Positions 35,299-46,200 of a DNA stretch of 64,000 bases are shown here, in pieces (the stretch's first letter is position 1; each line of letters starts with the position of its first letter). Under the pieces are notes generated by a model. It had not been told where the DNA came from. It searched no databases and saw nothing but the letters and a program-made list of their open reading frames with translations. Position numbers and translations under genes: made by a program. The DNA lies in assembly GCF_001540865.1 (NCBI RefSeq), contig NC_033628.1, forward strand, positions 11,691,249 through 11,755,248, in the 5' to 3' direction. Source of the DNA: Ananas comosus (Eukaryota; Streptophyta; Magnoliopsida; Poales; Bromeliaceae).

Positions 35299-35458
35299 TT
35301 TTTTTTTTTTTTTTAGAGAGAGATAGATAGCACGCTACCCGTTTCATTTATTTTATTTAAAAATAAATTTAGCTGAAAATGTGAATCAACTAGGATTCGA
35401 ACTTGAGTCTCGGATACCAACCACTATATCCTTTGCCACTTGCTTTAGAGACGGTCGG
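35299..35458 (-). mobile_element. tRNA-derived SINE, copy 1
   Basis: Read on the minus strand, the element has an A-box-like AGCAAGTGGC, then a B box GTTCGAATCC about 45 bp later, an AT-rich body, and a poly-A tail (T run at 35299-35314 on the plus strand). It is flanked by a 17-bp duplication TCAAGCCCCYGAAACTT at 35282-35298 and 35459-35475 with a single mismatch. No coding capacity, as expected of a SINE. Confidence 0.87.
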
Positions 35459-35603
35459 TCAAGCCCCCGAAACTTACTCGCCAAAAAAAAACTGCTTAGA
35501 GATGAAATCGCAAATTGTTCATTTGTTACTATAGGATTTTTCACACTTCGGCAGCACTCAGGGGGGTCCGAATTTTTTCGAACCTGTTACTTAAAAAATT
35601 CTA

Positions 35604-35707
35604 GGGTGAACTTCAAATACCACCTCTGTGATTTTACATTTTCTAACTTTAGTATCTTATAGTTTAAAAATGTATCAATTTAGTAAATGTATCAATTTAG
35701 TACCATA
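35604..35707. mobile_element. Truncated end of a CTGTGGTTT-type inverted-repeat element
   Basis: GGGTGAACTTCAAATACCACCTCTGTG followed by 'ACTTTAGTATCTTATAGTTT' matches the left half of the element at 35987-36341. The right half is missing; the segment ends at the target duplication of SINE copy 2. Confidence 0.6.
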
Positions 35708-35719
35708 TGGGGTTTATTT

Positions 35720-35897
35720 TTTTTTTTTGAGAGATAGGTAGCATGCTACCCGCTTCGTTTATTTCATTTAAAAATAAATCGTTTATTTAATTTAGAAATA
35801 AACTTAGCTGAAAATGTGAATAAACTAGGATTCGAACTTGGGTTTCGGATACCAACCATGAAGTCCTTTGCCACTTGCTCTAGGGGTGGTCGGTATG
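35720..35897 (-). mobile_element. tRNA-derived SINE, copy 2
   Basis: Same family and orientation as the copy 260 bp upstream: TAGAGCAAGTGGC (A-box-like), GTTCGAATCC (B box), shared 3' body and T run. It is flanked by a different 12-bp duplication, TGGGGTTTATTT at 35708-35719 and 35898-35909, so it is an independent insertion. An extra ATCGTTTATTTAATTTAGAA insertion enlarges the AT-rich body relative to copy 1. Confidence 0.87.
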
Positions 35898-35986
35898 TGG
35901 GGTTTATTTGTTACTATAGAATTTTTCAGACTTCAGCGGCACTCAGACGTCCCAATTTTTTCGAATCTGTTACTTAAAAAAATCCA

Positions 35987-36341
35987 GGGTAAACTTCAAA
36001 CACCAACTCTGTGATTTCGCACTTTCTAACTTTAATATCATGTAATTTAAAGTGTATCAATTTAGTACTATATGATTTTAATTTTCTTTTTTCGTCAGCT
36101 CCTTCGTTAACATTCGTTAAATTATATACAAAAAACTTCAAATACCCCACCCAGATTTATCGAATATTCACTTTATTACCTTTAGTTTTAACTTTGTCAT
36201 TGATTTAACGAAAAAAATTAGTAGAGAAGATAATACAAAGAGAAAAATAAAATCAGGGGTACTAAATTGATACAGTTTAAACTATAGGGTATTAAAATAA
36301 AGAAGTATGAAACTACAGGGGTGGTATTTGAAGTTTTTCCC
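35987..36341. mobile_element. Inverted-repeat MITE, diverged member of the CTGTGGTTT family
   Basis: The left end GGGTAAACTTCAAACACCAA and the reverse complement of the right end GGGAAAAACTTCAAATACCA form long imperfect inverted repeats, both continuing into TAGTAC-type repeats. It is related to the better preserved copy at 36880-37281. No exact TSD was found. Confidence 0.65.
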
Positions 36342-36879
36342 AATATCCAATACATAATTAATAAAATTATAAAAAAATGATAAATTTGTAGTTTCTCAAT
36401 TAACGTTAGATTATTTTTCACAAATTATTTTAGATTAAAATAGTTTTTTAGATAAACCCACTAAGGGTTTAGACAATTCTTGATATATTTTTAGTATTAA
36501 AAAGGAAATAAAAATATCCAAAATAAAATAATTAAGTAAAAAATGTTAAAATTTAAGAGTTTAAAAAATAATTGGACATTCAGTTCAGAAACTAGAAATT
36601 TATTTTAGAAACTGGTTTAATTTTTTTTTTCTTTATAATTTTTTTTTATGTTTATTAAATTTTGTCTCGAGATGTGAGATTCCACACACATATGGTGACA
36701 AATCTTGCGGTCTCAAATGGACAATTTGAGGTTTCATCTCCAAGCAATTTTTATCCGCACACAATTGATTTCATCCAACATCTTATATCTCTATAGTTCA
36801 TAAATTTATATGCCTGGCTTGTGGAAAAAAAATTAGAGATGAGGGATAGTAAATATTTGCATGAAATTAATTAGGTTTA

Positions 36880-37281
36880 GGGAAAACTTCAAAAACCCCC
36901 ATGTGGTTTCGCACTTTTTCATTTTAGTACCCTATGGTTTAAAGTGTATCAAATTAGTTCCCTGTGGTTTTTCACTTTATCACTTTAGTACCCTGTGGTT
37001 TAAAGTGTATCAAGTTAGTACTCTGTGTTTTATTTTTGTTTCAAGTTAGTACCCTGTGATTTTATTTTTGTTTCAAGTTAGTACCTTGTGGTTTTTAAAT
37101 CACAAAATACTAAAGTGATAAAGTGCGAAACCACAGGGTACTAACTTGATACACTTTAAACTATAAGGTACTAAAGTGAAAAAGTACAAAACCACAGGGT
37201 ACTAACTTGATGTAGACTTTAAACCACAGGGTACTAAAGTGAGAAAAAGTGAAACCACAAGGGGGTATTTGAACTTTTCCC
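36880..37281. mobile_element. Mutator-like foldback MITE with 9-bp TSD
   Basis: The 402-bp element starts GGGAAAACTTCAAAAACCCCC and ends in the inverted counterpart GGGGGTATTTGAACTTTTCCC. It is flanked on both sides by the identical 9-bp sequence TTAGGTTTA (36871-36879, 37282-37290). The arms are almost the whole element and are built from repeated AGTACCCTGTGGTTT and AAAGTGTATCAA motifs. A 9-bp TSD with long TIRs is the mark of Mutator-like elements. There is no coding capacity. Confidence 0.85.
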
Positions 37282-37396
37282 TTAGGTTTATGCACAAATA
37301 CAATTATGTAAAAAATTAGAGACCAAATGAGGATCACTCAAAAGTTCTGGACCTCAAAATAATTTCATCACATTTCTATTTTTTTTTATATTATTT

Positions 37397-37856
37397 AGGA
37401 ATAATTACCTACATACCCCTCAAAACTTCAAAATTATCTCATTTATTTCTACTTTTTTTTTCTTTCCAATACAACTCTAATATGTTTCTTCATTATTCCA
37501 AAATATCCCTATAGTTATCATCCGTTAAATTAAATTGGGTTAAACGTGAGTTAAATATTTATCAGAGTTAAAAAAATCAAAATGCCTCTTTTGTCCTTAA
37601 CTTAAGAACAAATAAAAAAAATATTGGTAATACTTTTTGTGCCCCTAACTTAAGGGCAAATAAGAAAAGTCGGTAATGGTAGAAGGATATATTTAAAAGG
37701 GTAAATTAGTAATTTTATACAGATAACAGTTATTACTAACTGAATTTAACTCTAGGAATATATTTAAAATAGGTTGAAACGTAAAAATAATATTTTTACT
37801 ATTAGGAGATAAATTAAAAAGTCAGAAACTTTTAAAGAATATATAAACAATTGCTT
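37397..37856. mobile_element. MITE-like element, family shared with 49575-50168
   Basis: The left end (GGAATAATTACCTACATACC) and the reverse complement of the right end (GAAGCAATTGTTTATATATT) are imperfect inverted repeats. The interior CCGTTAAATTAAATTGGGTT and ACGTGAGTTAAAT motifs recur in the element near 50 kb. Ends are approximate. Confidence 0.55.
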
Positions 37857-37868
37857 CTATTTACACCT

Positions 37869-38615
37869 TCCTTCTGCGCCATAAAAATTCATTATAAATA
37901 AATAAATGAAACATAGAGCCTCAATGATATTGCAAGATTCACGGCAAAAACAATGAATTTAATTTTTAACAAATCGTTATTCATCTAAAAAATGAGAGTA
38001 AATTTTTCACACTTTTGTCTAAAAACTAATATTTTATATTTATTTTTTTAATTGAGAAGCGTAAAATGTATTTTTTTTTTAAATGTACAAACAATATTTC
38101 TCTAAATTGTGTTTTTTTATTTCACACTTTAAAAAAAATGTGAAATAGGAGAAAAAAAAGTTGGTCTCAGATAGAAAGACCTAGTACTAGGGAAAGGAAT
38201 AAAAGTGTCACGTCCTGACCCGTTGCACAATGGAGGTCATGCGGGTGCTTGCACAGATCCGCTTTACGTGAATAAAATATATATAAAATTATGAATGTTC
38301 TAATATTATAATAGTTAGATTTATATTCTCGTTTTCAAGATATATCCTCACGTAAAATTGTATCATGTTATTTTTTTTTGAATGAAATACGTGGGTCTCC
38401 GCTGTGCAGCAGGCCTGGCGTGACAAAAAATTAAATATACAAATCTAAAAAATAGAGGAGGAAGATGTCTAACTACAAATATTCACCTCAAGCAACCTGT
38501 CCTTCTTTTTTTTGGGGGGACTGATAAACACTACCTAATATCTTAATAAAATATAGTATTAGGATAATGGTGGATTTAAATGGTGGGATTAGTTGATGGT
38601 TTATACCAACAAACC
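37869..38615. repeat. Tandem duplication, copy 1
   Basis: Begins TCCTTCTGCGCCATAAAA and ends TGGTTTATACCAACAAACC. It is highly similar along its length to 38617-39421, with scattered substitutions and a deletion of roughly 60 bp relative to copy 2 near its 3' third. Content is AT-rich with no ORF of note; identity of the repeated unit is unknown. Confidence 0.9.
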
Positions 38616-38616
38616 N
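38616..38616. other. Single N (assembly ambiguity)
   Basis: The only ambiguous base in the window. It sits exactly between the two copies of the duplication, suggesting a joined gap or scaffold merge. Confidence 0.95.
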
Positions 38617-39421
38617 TCCTTCTGCGCCATAAAATATCATTATAAATAAATAAATGAAACATAGAGCCTCAATGATATTGCAAGATTCACGGCAAAAACA
38701 CTGAATTTATTTTTTAACAAAACGTTATTCATCTAAAAAATGAGAGTAAATTTTTCACACTTTTGTCTAAGAACTAATATTTTATATTTATTTTTTTAAT
38801 TGAGAAGCGTAAAATGTTTTTTTTTTTTTAATGTACAAACAATATTTCTCTAAATTGTGTTTTTTTATTTCACACTTTAAAAAAAATGTGAAATAAGAGA
38901 AAGAAAAGTTGGTCTCAGATAGAAAGACCCATTACTAGGGAAAGGAATAGAAATGTCACGTCCTCCCCCATTGCACAATGGAGTTCATGTGGGTGCTTGT
39001 ATAGATCCGTTTTGCACAAATAAAATATATGTAAAAACATGAATGTTCTAATATTATAATAGTTAGATTTATATTCTCGCTTTTATAATATATCCTCACA
39101 TAAAACTGTATCATGGTATTTTTTTCTAAATAAAATTTAATATATTCATTTTGTTTACGTTTTGAATGGAATTCTATTCATTCAGCGTGTCTGGTGCACG
39201 TGCCCGTGTGGCCTCCGCTATGCAACAGGCGAAGCGTGACAAAAAAATCAAATATATATACAAATCTAAAAAGGAGAGAAGGAAGATGTCTAAGTACAAA
39301 TATTCACCTCAAGGAAGGGGGGGGGGCTGATAAACACTACCTAATATCTTAATAAAATATAGTATTAGGATAATGGTGGATTTAAATGGTGGGATTAGTT
39401 GATGGTTTATACCAACAAACC
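38617..39421. repeat. Tandem duplication, copy 2
   Basis: Starts immediately after the N with the same TCCTTCTGCGCC sequence and ends with the same GATGGTTTATACCAACAAACC. It is longer than copy 1 because of an additional block near 39125-39210 containing a TTCTATTCATTCAGCGTGTC stretch. Confidence 0.9.
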
Positions 39422-41040
39422 CACCTTAAAAGTGATGTGGTGGGGAGACCCAAACCTAAACTTTGATGTATACACCAACCAATCAACCACACTGTTACTC
39501 TATTCTATTATTTTTAATAAAAATTTCGCATTTCTGTTTGGATGCATGAATATTAATTAGTAAATTTTTTCGATTTATATGAAAAGCGTAAAATATTTAG
39601 TAAATAAAAAATATGTCAAAATAATCTGAATGAATATTAAATAAGATAGTAAGTTATCGTGGATATTTTATTTTGGTATTCAAACATGCCCGAAAATTAA
39701 TTAATACTAATCTATCTACGAGAAGTAATGTCTTTTGAATCGATAGGATTGTAGGAACTTAATTTGGAGGAGGATGAGATGTCATTAACATGAAACCGAT
39801 CTTAGATTATACACAAACTTATTTGGAAGATCTAATGGAAAATAACTAATAATTTGATTATTCATGAATCGTTTTCTATAAGATCAATTGATTTATTTTG
39901 CATAACATGGAAGAGGAGCAACCTTATGGAAAAAAATTTTAAAAAACGAGATTTGGATTGGGTTCAAATTACTCCAATTAATAGGGGAGGATGATAAAAT
40001 CCAAGATTTTCCCAAAAATAAGCAATTTTTTTTTCTTTTATGTAACAACAATGTATAGGACACAGTATTTGATGCTTATTGATATAATAGAATTATTGAC
40101 AATTTGGTGATAAATAAAATACCATATCCAAATAATTCATTAAAAAGACAATTTGATCAATCCAACGCAATCTCATATGCCATGTGTGATGTGTCCAGGG
40201 TTTAACTTTTTTTTTATTTTCTTTTTTCATAAGGATAATAATAACCAGTAGTACGTGAGATTCATGGATGGCCGTTTCTTATAAAATAACATTATTATTA
40301 CTCAATATATATAAATATATATTAAAAATTAATATTTATAGAATTAATTTTGATATTGCTAAAGCAGAAAAGTCAATATCATGGCTAGATATAATGTATT
40401 TATTTTGACAATATTAAATTTAAATATGATCATTTTGTATTAAAGTAAGCTCTCGCGATTCTCGAATATTAGGTTTTGCCCATCGTTTTCAATTTGTATT
40501 CTTTATAGCTAAAAAATCATGAAAGTTGCCAAACAATATTTATTAAAAAGGGTGAAATTTGCCAAACAATATATACTAACTTGAGTAGAGATTGTTTAAA
40601 ATTAAGGAACAATATAGTTTGAGATAATAACACTCATATTTAATTAAGTACTAATATATTTGATAAAGATAATATAAACTAAAATAATCAAGAGAGAAGC
40701 GCATAAAAAAAAAAGATAAAAATGTACAAAGAGAATTAGCTTAATTTATAGTCAAAGTACTACTAACTGATTAAAATAAAAAGTATTGAAAGGTTGGCAG
40801 TAAAATCAAAATGAACCGCTCGTTCAGATAATTTCTCTACATTTTTACCTGAGAAAGAAAAAGGTAAAAAACAAATTAACGGGTCTAGTACAAAAATGTG
40901 CATAGGTGAGGGGTTTCCCTTGCATTTTATCTCTCTTCTCTTTAATCATCCTTGACGTAGCACAGAAGAAGAGATTAGCGCGAAAAATAGAATAAGAAAA
41001 CACTAAACCCCACCTAATAAAGTAGTCCAAAACAAAAACC
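39422..41040. other. AT-rich intergenic, no recognised gene
   Basis: No ORF with recognisable content and no clear terminal repeats were seen. The last few hundred bases lead into the CT-rich leader of the DUF4378 gene and may contain its promoter. Confidence 0.55.
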
Positions 41041-41041
41041 A

Positions 41042-41095
41042 TTACCACCTCCTCCTCCTCCTCTTCTCTCTCTCTCTCTCATCTCTCTCTCATGA

Positions 41096-41145
<50 letters not shown>

Positions 41146-41867
41146 TGTGTGTGTGTGTGTGTGTGTGTTTTGGAATTACCTTTCCCAATATACCACTCCT
41201 ATTTTTCGCTTTGTGCCACCACAAAAGCTCCAAAGCAGAGATATTTTCGTTCTCCTCGGATCATTTGGAGAAAAGGGTATTTGTTCTTTTCTCACGTTTC
41301 CTTCTCTGGAAGATCAAAATCGGGTGGTGGGGTGGTGTAAAAATCGGATTTTTGGGCCTTTTTTGCGATCCTCATTAGTCGTCAAGAGTGCTTCATGTGT
41401 ATTTACAGCAGGGGAGATTAATGATAGATTAAAGCAGGGGAGTTTTGCGCGCACCATTGCTCGGGGATGCTAAAAAAGTTGGCTTTTTTGTAAATGCGTT
41501 GAGAGGATCATTACAAGGTAGCTGCTGTGTGTGTATCTTAGTCCCAAAAAAAGAAACAGCTTTGTTGTTCGAGGAATATGGCTTTTGGGATCCAAATCAG
41601 AGGCTTCTGATGGTGGTGGCTTTGTTCAAAATCGCTTTTTGCTTTGGCAATTTGGCTGTAATTGCCGAAAGGTTTTGCGGGTTTGTGTATTGGCTTTTGT
41701 TCGAGATCGAAAGGAAGGGAGAGAAAGGAGTTGACTTTTTTGGTTGGAGGTGGAGATGAAGAGATTGGGTGTTTTCAGAAACCTTTCTCATTCTTATTCT
41801 TCTTCTGCTGTTCTTGCCATTGGAGAAGGTGCCTCCTTGTTATTTGGATTGGCCTCTTGAATTTCAG
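41042..41867 (+). other. Presumed 5'-UTR exon of the DUF4378/TRM-like gene
   Basis: This GC-balanced stretch stands out from the AT-rich upstream DNA and ends in a good donor, TTTCAG|GTAAAT, at 41867/41868. A matching acceptor CTTCTTCAG at 43141-43149 precedes the exon carrying the start codon, implying a 5'-UTR intron of about 1.3 kb (41868-43149). Several short ORFs here are repeat-encoded or unrecognised. The transcription start is not determined. Confidence 0.55.
41061..41168. repeat. (CT)n-(GA)n-(GT)n compound microsatellite in a gene leader
   Basis: A CTC/CT run at about 41045-41090 is followed by a long GA run (41100-41144) and a GT run (41145-41168). CT followed by GA is self-complementary and could fold. 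It lies in the presumed first non-coding exon of the DUF4378 gene. Confidence 0.9.
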
Positions 41868-43232
41868 GTAAATCCATTTCATGTCTCCTTGGACCATTTT
41901 TTCGTTTTTTAATTTCCAGAGCTAAAAGTCTTTTGAATTCTTCTATTTTTATAATGATTTTTTTTTTGTCTTTTATTTTCTATTTTGGCAGTTATTTGAC
42001 CTTTATTTGTCTTGTTTTCTAGTTTTGCCCCAAAAAATAGATATTCTTCCAAAGCTTGCAACAATTTGAAGCATATTAAACATGTTTTGTGAAAGAAAAT
42101 GTGTGCATGAACTTAATGGTATATCCGAGACCAAGCTTGTATTTGTGGGTTATTACACAAAATTAGTAGATATGTTAGCCTAAGCTCTTTCCGTCTCGCC
42201 AAATCTTGGGCTTGAGAGTTGTTTGGAGTGAATCTCTTACTTGGTTATTCATGTCCCTTGTGAAACATTAACATGAGGACTCTGTTCCATTACTTTTCAA
42301 TCTTCAAAATTTGTTAGATTTCATGTTTCATGATTATCAATCTGACAATTTAGGCATAGTTGTATGAGTACTAACTGAATACAGATAGATCTTAACATCC
42401 TTTTATATTAACACGCTGTCTTCATGCTCTACAATTGAGAATGGAATAGAAAACAATGTACGTAAGAAGTACTTACACATTCTATTAATAATTAGTTCTT
42501 TTGAAGGAAACAAAATATTGGTTTACTGCTTTGCAGTATTGTTTTGAATAACTAATTTTTGTTGTGTGAGAGACCCTTTTTTTTTTGCTCATATAGTTCG
42601 CACCACTACTAAATTCGTATCGATTCTCTTATGGTGCATCTCTAGCGCTTTGATTACCGGTTGACATCCTTCTCAGTTCTCACAATCAGAATAGATCCGC
42701 CTCAATTACTATCATACATATCTAAAGTACTTGACCCTATTTATTACTGTAGATTCTGAGGAATTCAAAATATACTGTCATTCACAAATAGCCCTGTCCT
42801 ATAATAGAGTTTTTTTTTTTTTTTCCTTTGTCCTATAATAGGGTTGTTTTGTTTTCTCTGATTTTGTTATATTAATAATTTAAACAAACCAAATGTTTCT
42901 ATAGTTGTGAAAGTAAACTCTCATCTGCAGCATTCTGTTTCTAATATTTGCCGAACCAAGAAACATTTTGTTTTTAATTTTCATTTACTTTTGCGATATG
43001 CTGAAAGTAACTGCTGGATTTTGCCTAATTTGACAGCTTTGAGCATTAGCTCTGAGAGTGATCATTTTTATAGTTTTATTTATCATTCTTTTTTTTCCTA
43101 TCTTTACTATAAGCTGATTCATTACAATCGTATTTAATTGCTTCTTCAGCTTTCAAGGTTCTCCGAGAATTTTAACCATTTTTTGAAGTGACCTAAGAAA
43201 AGGGTGATAGGCAAAAAACCGTCTCATCGACT

Positions 43233-46200
43233 ATGGCCAGAAGAAATTTCAAACAGAATACACGACCCCAAAAGGATAATTTTGGCTGCATGTGGGGATT
43301 GTTTCACATGCTTGACTTCCGCTGGAGCCCGAAGTTTCTTTCAGATAGGAAGCATGGTAGTAGTGCGTATGATGGTAAGATAATTTTCTAGCTTCCCATC
43401 AAAATTATTCAAGGAATATTAAGGTGGTTGTTCTCTTTCGGATAGGAAGCATGACAATAGTAAGTGCTTTTGTTTTGCTTTTGTATGTCCCATTGATGAC
43501 TGTACTTTCTGCAGATTCTGGAGATCCGCGAAGCATACTTGGCAATTTTGAGGAAAAAAATAATGAAGTTGCTGTAAGTATTGCGCTGTACTTTATACTG
43601 TATGAAGTGCGGCATTTGGTAGAATGTGTTGAATGGCTTTATTCATGCATCAATCTATGCAACATGGTGGTATTTGCTTTTAGAAGTTACCCAATTCCAG
43701 ATTAATCCTGCCAGTCAAGGAAAAAGAGTTTCTCACCCTTTCCACACCATAGCTGCAATTTTCTGTCTCTTCTATTATTAAAATTTTTTTTAACAGTTCC
43801 CATTTTTATCAACCTTGTGAGATCAAACAATTGTCGCTTCGAACAAAATAAGGAAACTCATTGGAACTAACATATTACTGTATGATGAAGCATGATTATC
43901 CACTATCAATACCTTCAATCTTATCATCATCAGAATGTGTTACAGTATCATGATATTAAGTTGCCACGATTTGTGCACTTTTGAAAGCCATTTTCTAAAA
44001 TAAGTTATAAATGATATGTTATTCTTATTCAGAATGTTGATGGAAGCAAAGTACGGAGGGTTACCACGGGTAAGCAGAGCGTCAAAACACTAATGGAGGA
44101 AGAGATGGCCAGAGTGAAACCAGTGGAGAAGCCACGTAATGCAGTTGAAAAAAAACAATACGATCCTTCTCCTCAAAAAAAAAAACAATACGATCCTGAA
44201 GGCCGTGTTCGTCTAGAGAAAAGACCCAAGAAAACAAGAAAGAATTCAAAAGCATTATCAGATCTTTCTGTCAACAAGCAGATGACTTCTCAAAGCTTAA
44301 ATTCTAATGGACTCGACAACACGATACCGGCAGAGAGATCAGATCTTCAGTTCATCCTGGCTGCGTTTCTTGTAGAAATTTACAAATTCCACAACCAATG
44401 CCCACATATTGATTGTAAGAATAAGATATCACTATGTCCTGCATTAAAATCCATTGTTTATAGAAAGCTTAATGATCTCAGCAATTCCAATTCTTGTGTT
44501 GATGACAAACATCTAAACGGCAGCAAGGCAACTCAATCGAAGGAATTCATGGATGCATTGGAGATTCTGAGCTCAAACAAGGAGTTATTCTTGAAGCTTC
44601 TTCAGGACCCAAATTCACATATATTGCAAAATATTCAAAATATCTGTCATCTCCGGGAAGGCTCGGAGGAGCAGGGTGGTTCGAAGCAGTATCAGGAGAT
44701 TTCAAGCAGTAAAGTGTTTAATAAACAAAACAGGCATAACTTTTTCTGGAAGAAGGACAGATCAAATGGGAGACAACTGGCAGAAGGAAATGATAATTCT
44801 CCTCCAATTAGCAGAATAGTTGTTCTAAAGCCTTTAGCTGCTACTAATGCAAGTTCCTCACAACAGTCATACAACAGATTACGGGATCAGGAAGATGGCG
44901 AAAGAGTTAATTCACATTTTTCAGTTAGAGAAATTAAAAGGAGATTGATGCATGTCATTGGAGAGACCAAAAAGGAGCAAGATTCCATCTCGACGGATGG
45001 CCTTCTTCACAAAGTTCCACATGGGTACAAGGATTCACTTAAAGAGCTTTCTAGAGAGAGTTCAGCAAGTATGACGAGAAAAGCTTCGTCAGATGATGAA
45101 AATTTTTCAGACCCAACTGCCTTCAACTCAGAAATGGAGCCAAACGATGGTGAAATCAACACGAATGATGCTACCTCCTGTAAGACTGGATCTTTCTTTT
45201 ATGAAGAGGCCATGAAACATCTCACTGAGATGCTAAACAGCGGAAGTCGAATTGAAGAGTTGCCAAATGAGCCAGAATCACAATCTTTGGAAAAAATGCT
45301 TTATTTGCCACAGAACAGTTCATTATCACCTAGAAACAGCCCTACAAGTGAAGAGGAGCTTGACCCCTCCCCTGAAGAGAAAAGGTTGTCCCCTTCACAG
45401 CAGCTTGAAAAAGAAGATGTTGTCGAACATTTAGGCCCATCAGGGCAGAATTTGGGGAGAATTACATGTGATGTTGTCATCAATCAAGTTGGTGAATCAA
45501 GGCTGGAGCTTATGAATCCTGAAGCTCAGGAGGGGAAATGCATTGAAGAAGAAATAAACCCAGAAGGTAAATACTCGGTTCGCGAGTCATGGCGAAGATC
45601 AACTTGGTGCATTTTCGTAAGTTCCATACGTACTATGCTAATCAAATTCATAAAAGTTTCTGCAGGTACTAAAGATATTACTAATGAAGATGATACCATT
45701 TGCGAGAAAACGGATTCAGAAGTGTGCCCAGAATTGGTCGGAAGTGATAGCCATGTACTAAGCGAAAGATCCAAGGAAGAAGGTTCAGTGCTGGTAAGTT
45801 GTCACTATACCTCTTTATGATTGTTCTTGTTTATTTTATCTTTTCAAAGAGATAATTTCCATCATCTGTGAGTTAGGACTGAATTACTTGTATACTTTTT
45901 GAAGGTTACAGTTGACGAAGCAGAACTAGTGAGTGAATGCGGACTAATATTTCCGAGCTCTCCCGAGACCATCATAGATAGGAGAGAGCAGCATAGTTCA
46001 GTAACATCTGTTGAGCCAACAACCTCATCTGATTTGATTTTTTCTAGCTCTCCGGAGAGCACCAGTGAAAAGCCGGAGCAGCCAAGTCCAGTATCTGTTC
46101 TTGAACCGTCCTTCGCTGATGGTGTTGCCTCTTCTGGTTGCAGAACCACAAAGCATGGTAAGATCCAATATTTCTGGTCATAGATTAAAAAATAATGATT

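Noticed and set aside
34300..37300. Possible CRISPR-like or satellite array because of repeated motifs
   Set aside because: The repeats are SINEs and inverted-repeat MITEs with TSDs, not regularly spaced direct repeats with spacers, and the DNA is plant nuclear.
41092..41473. ORFs starting MNIERERERE / MCVCVCV in the leader of the DUF4378 gene
   Set aside because: They are products of the GA and GT repeats, with no conserved sequence after the repeat.
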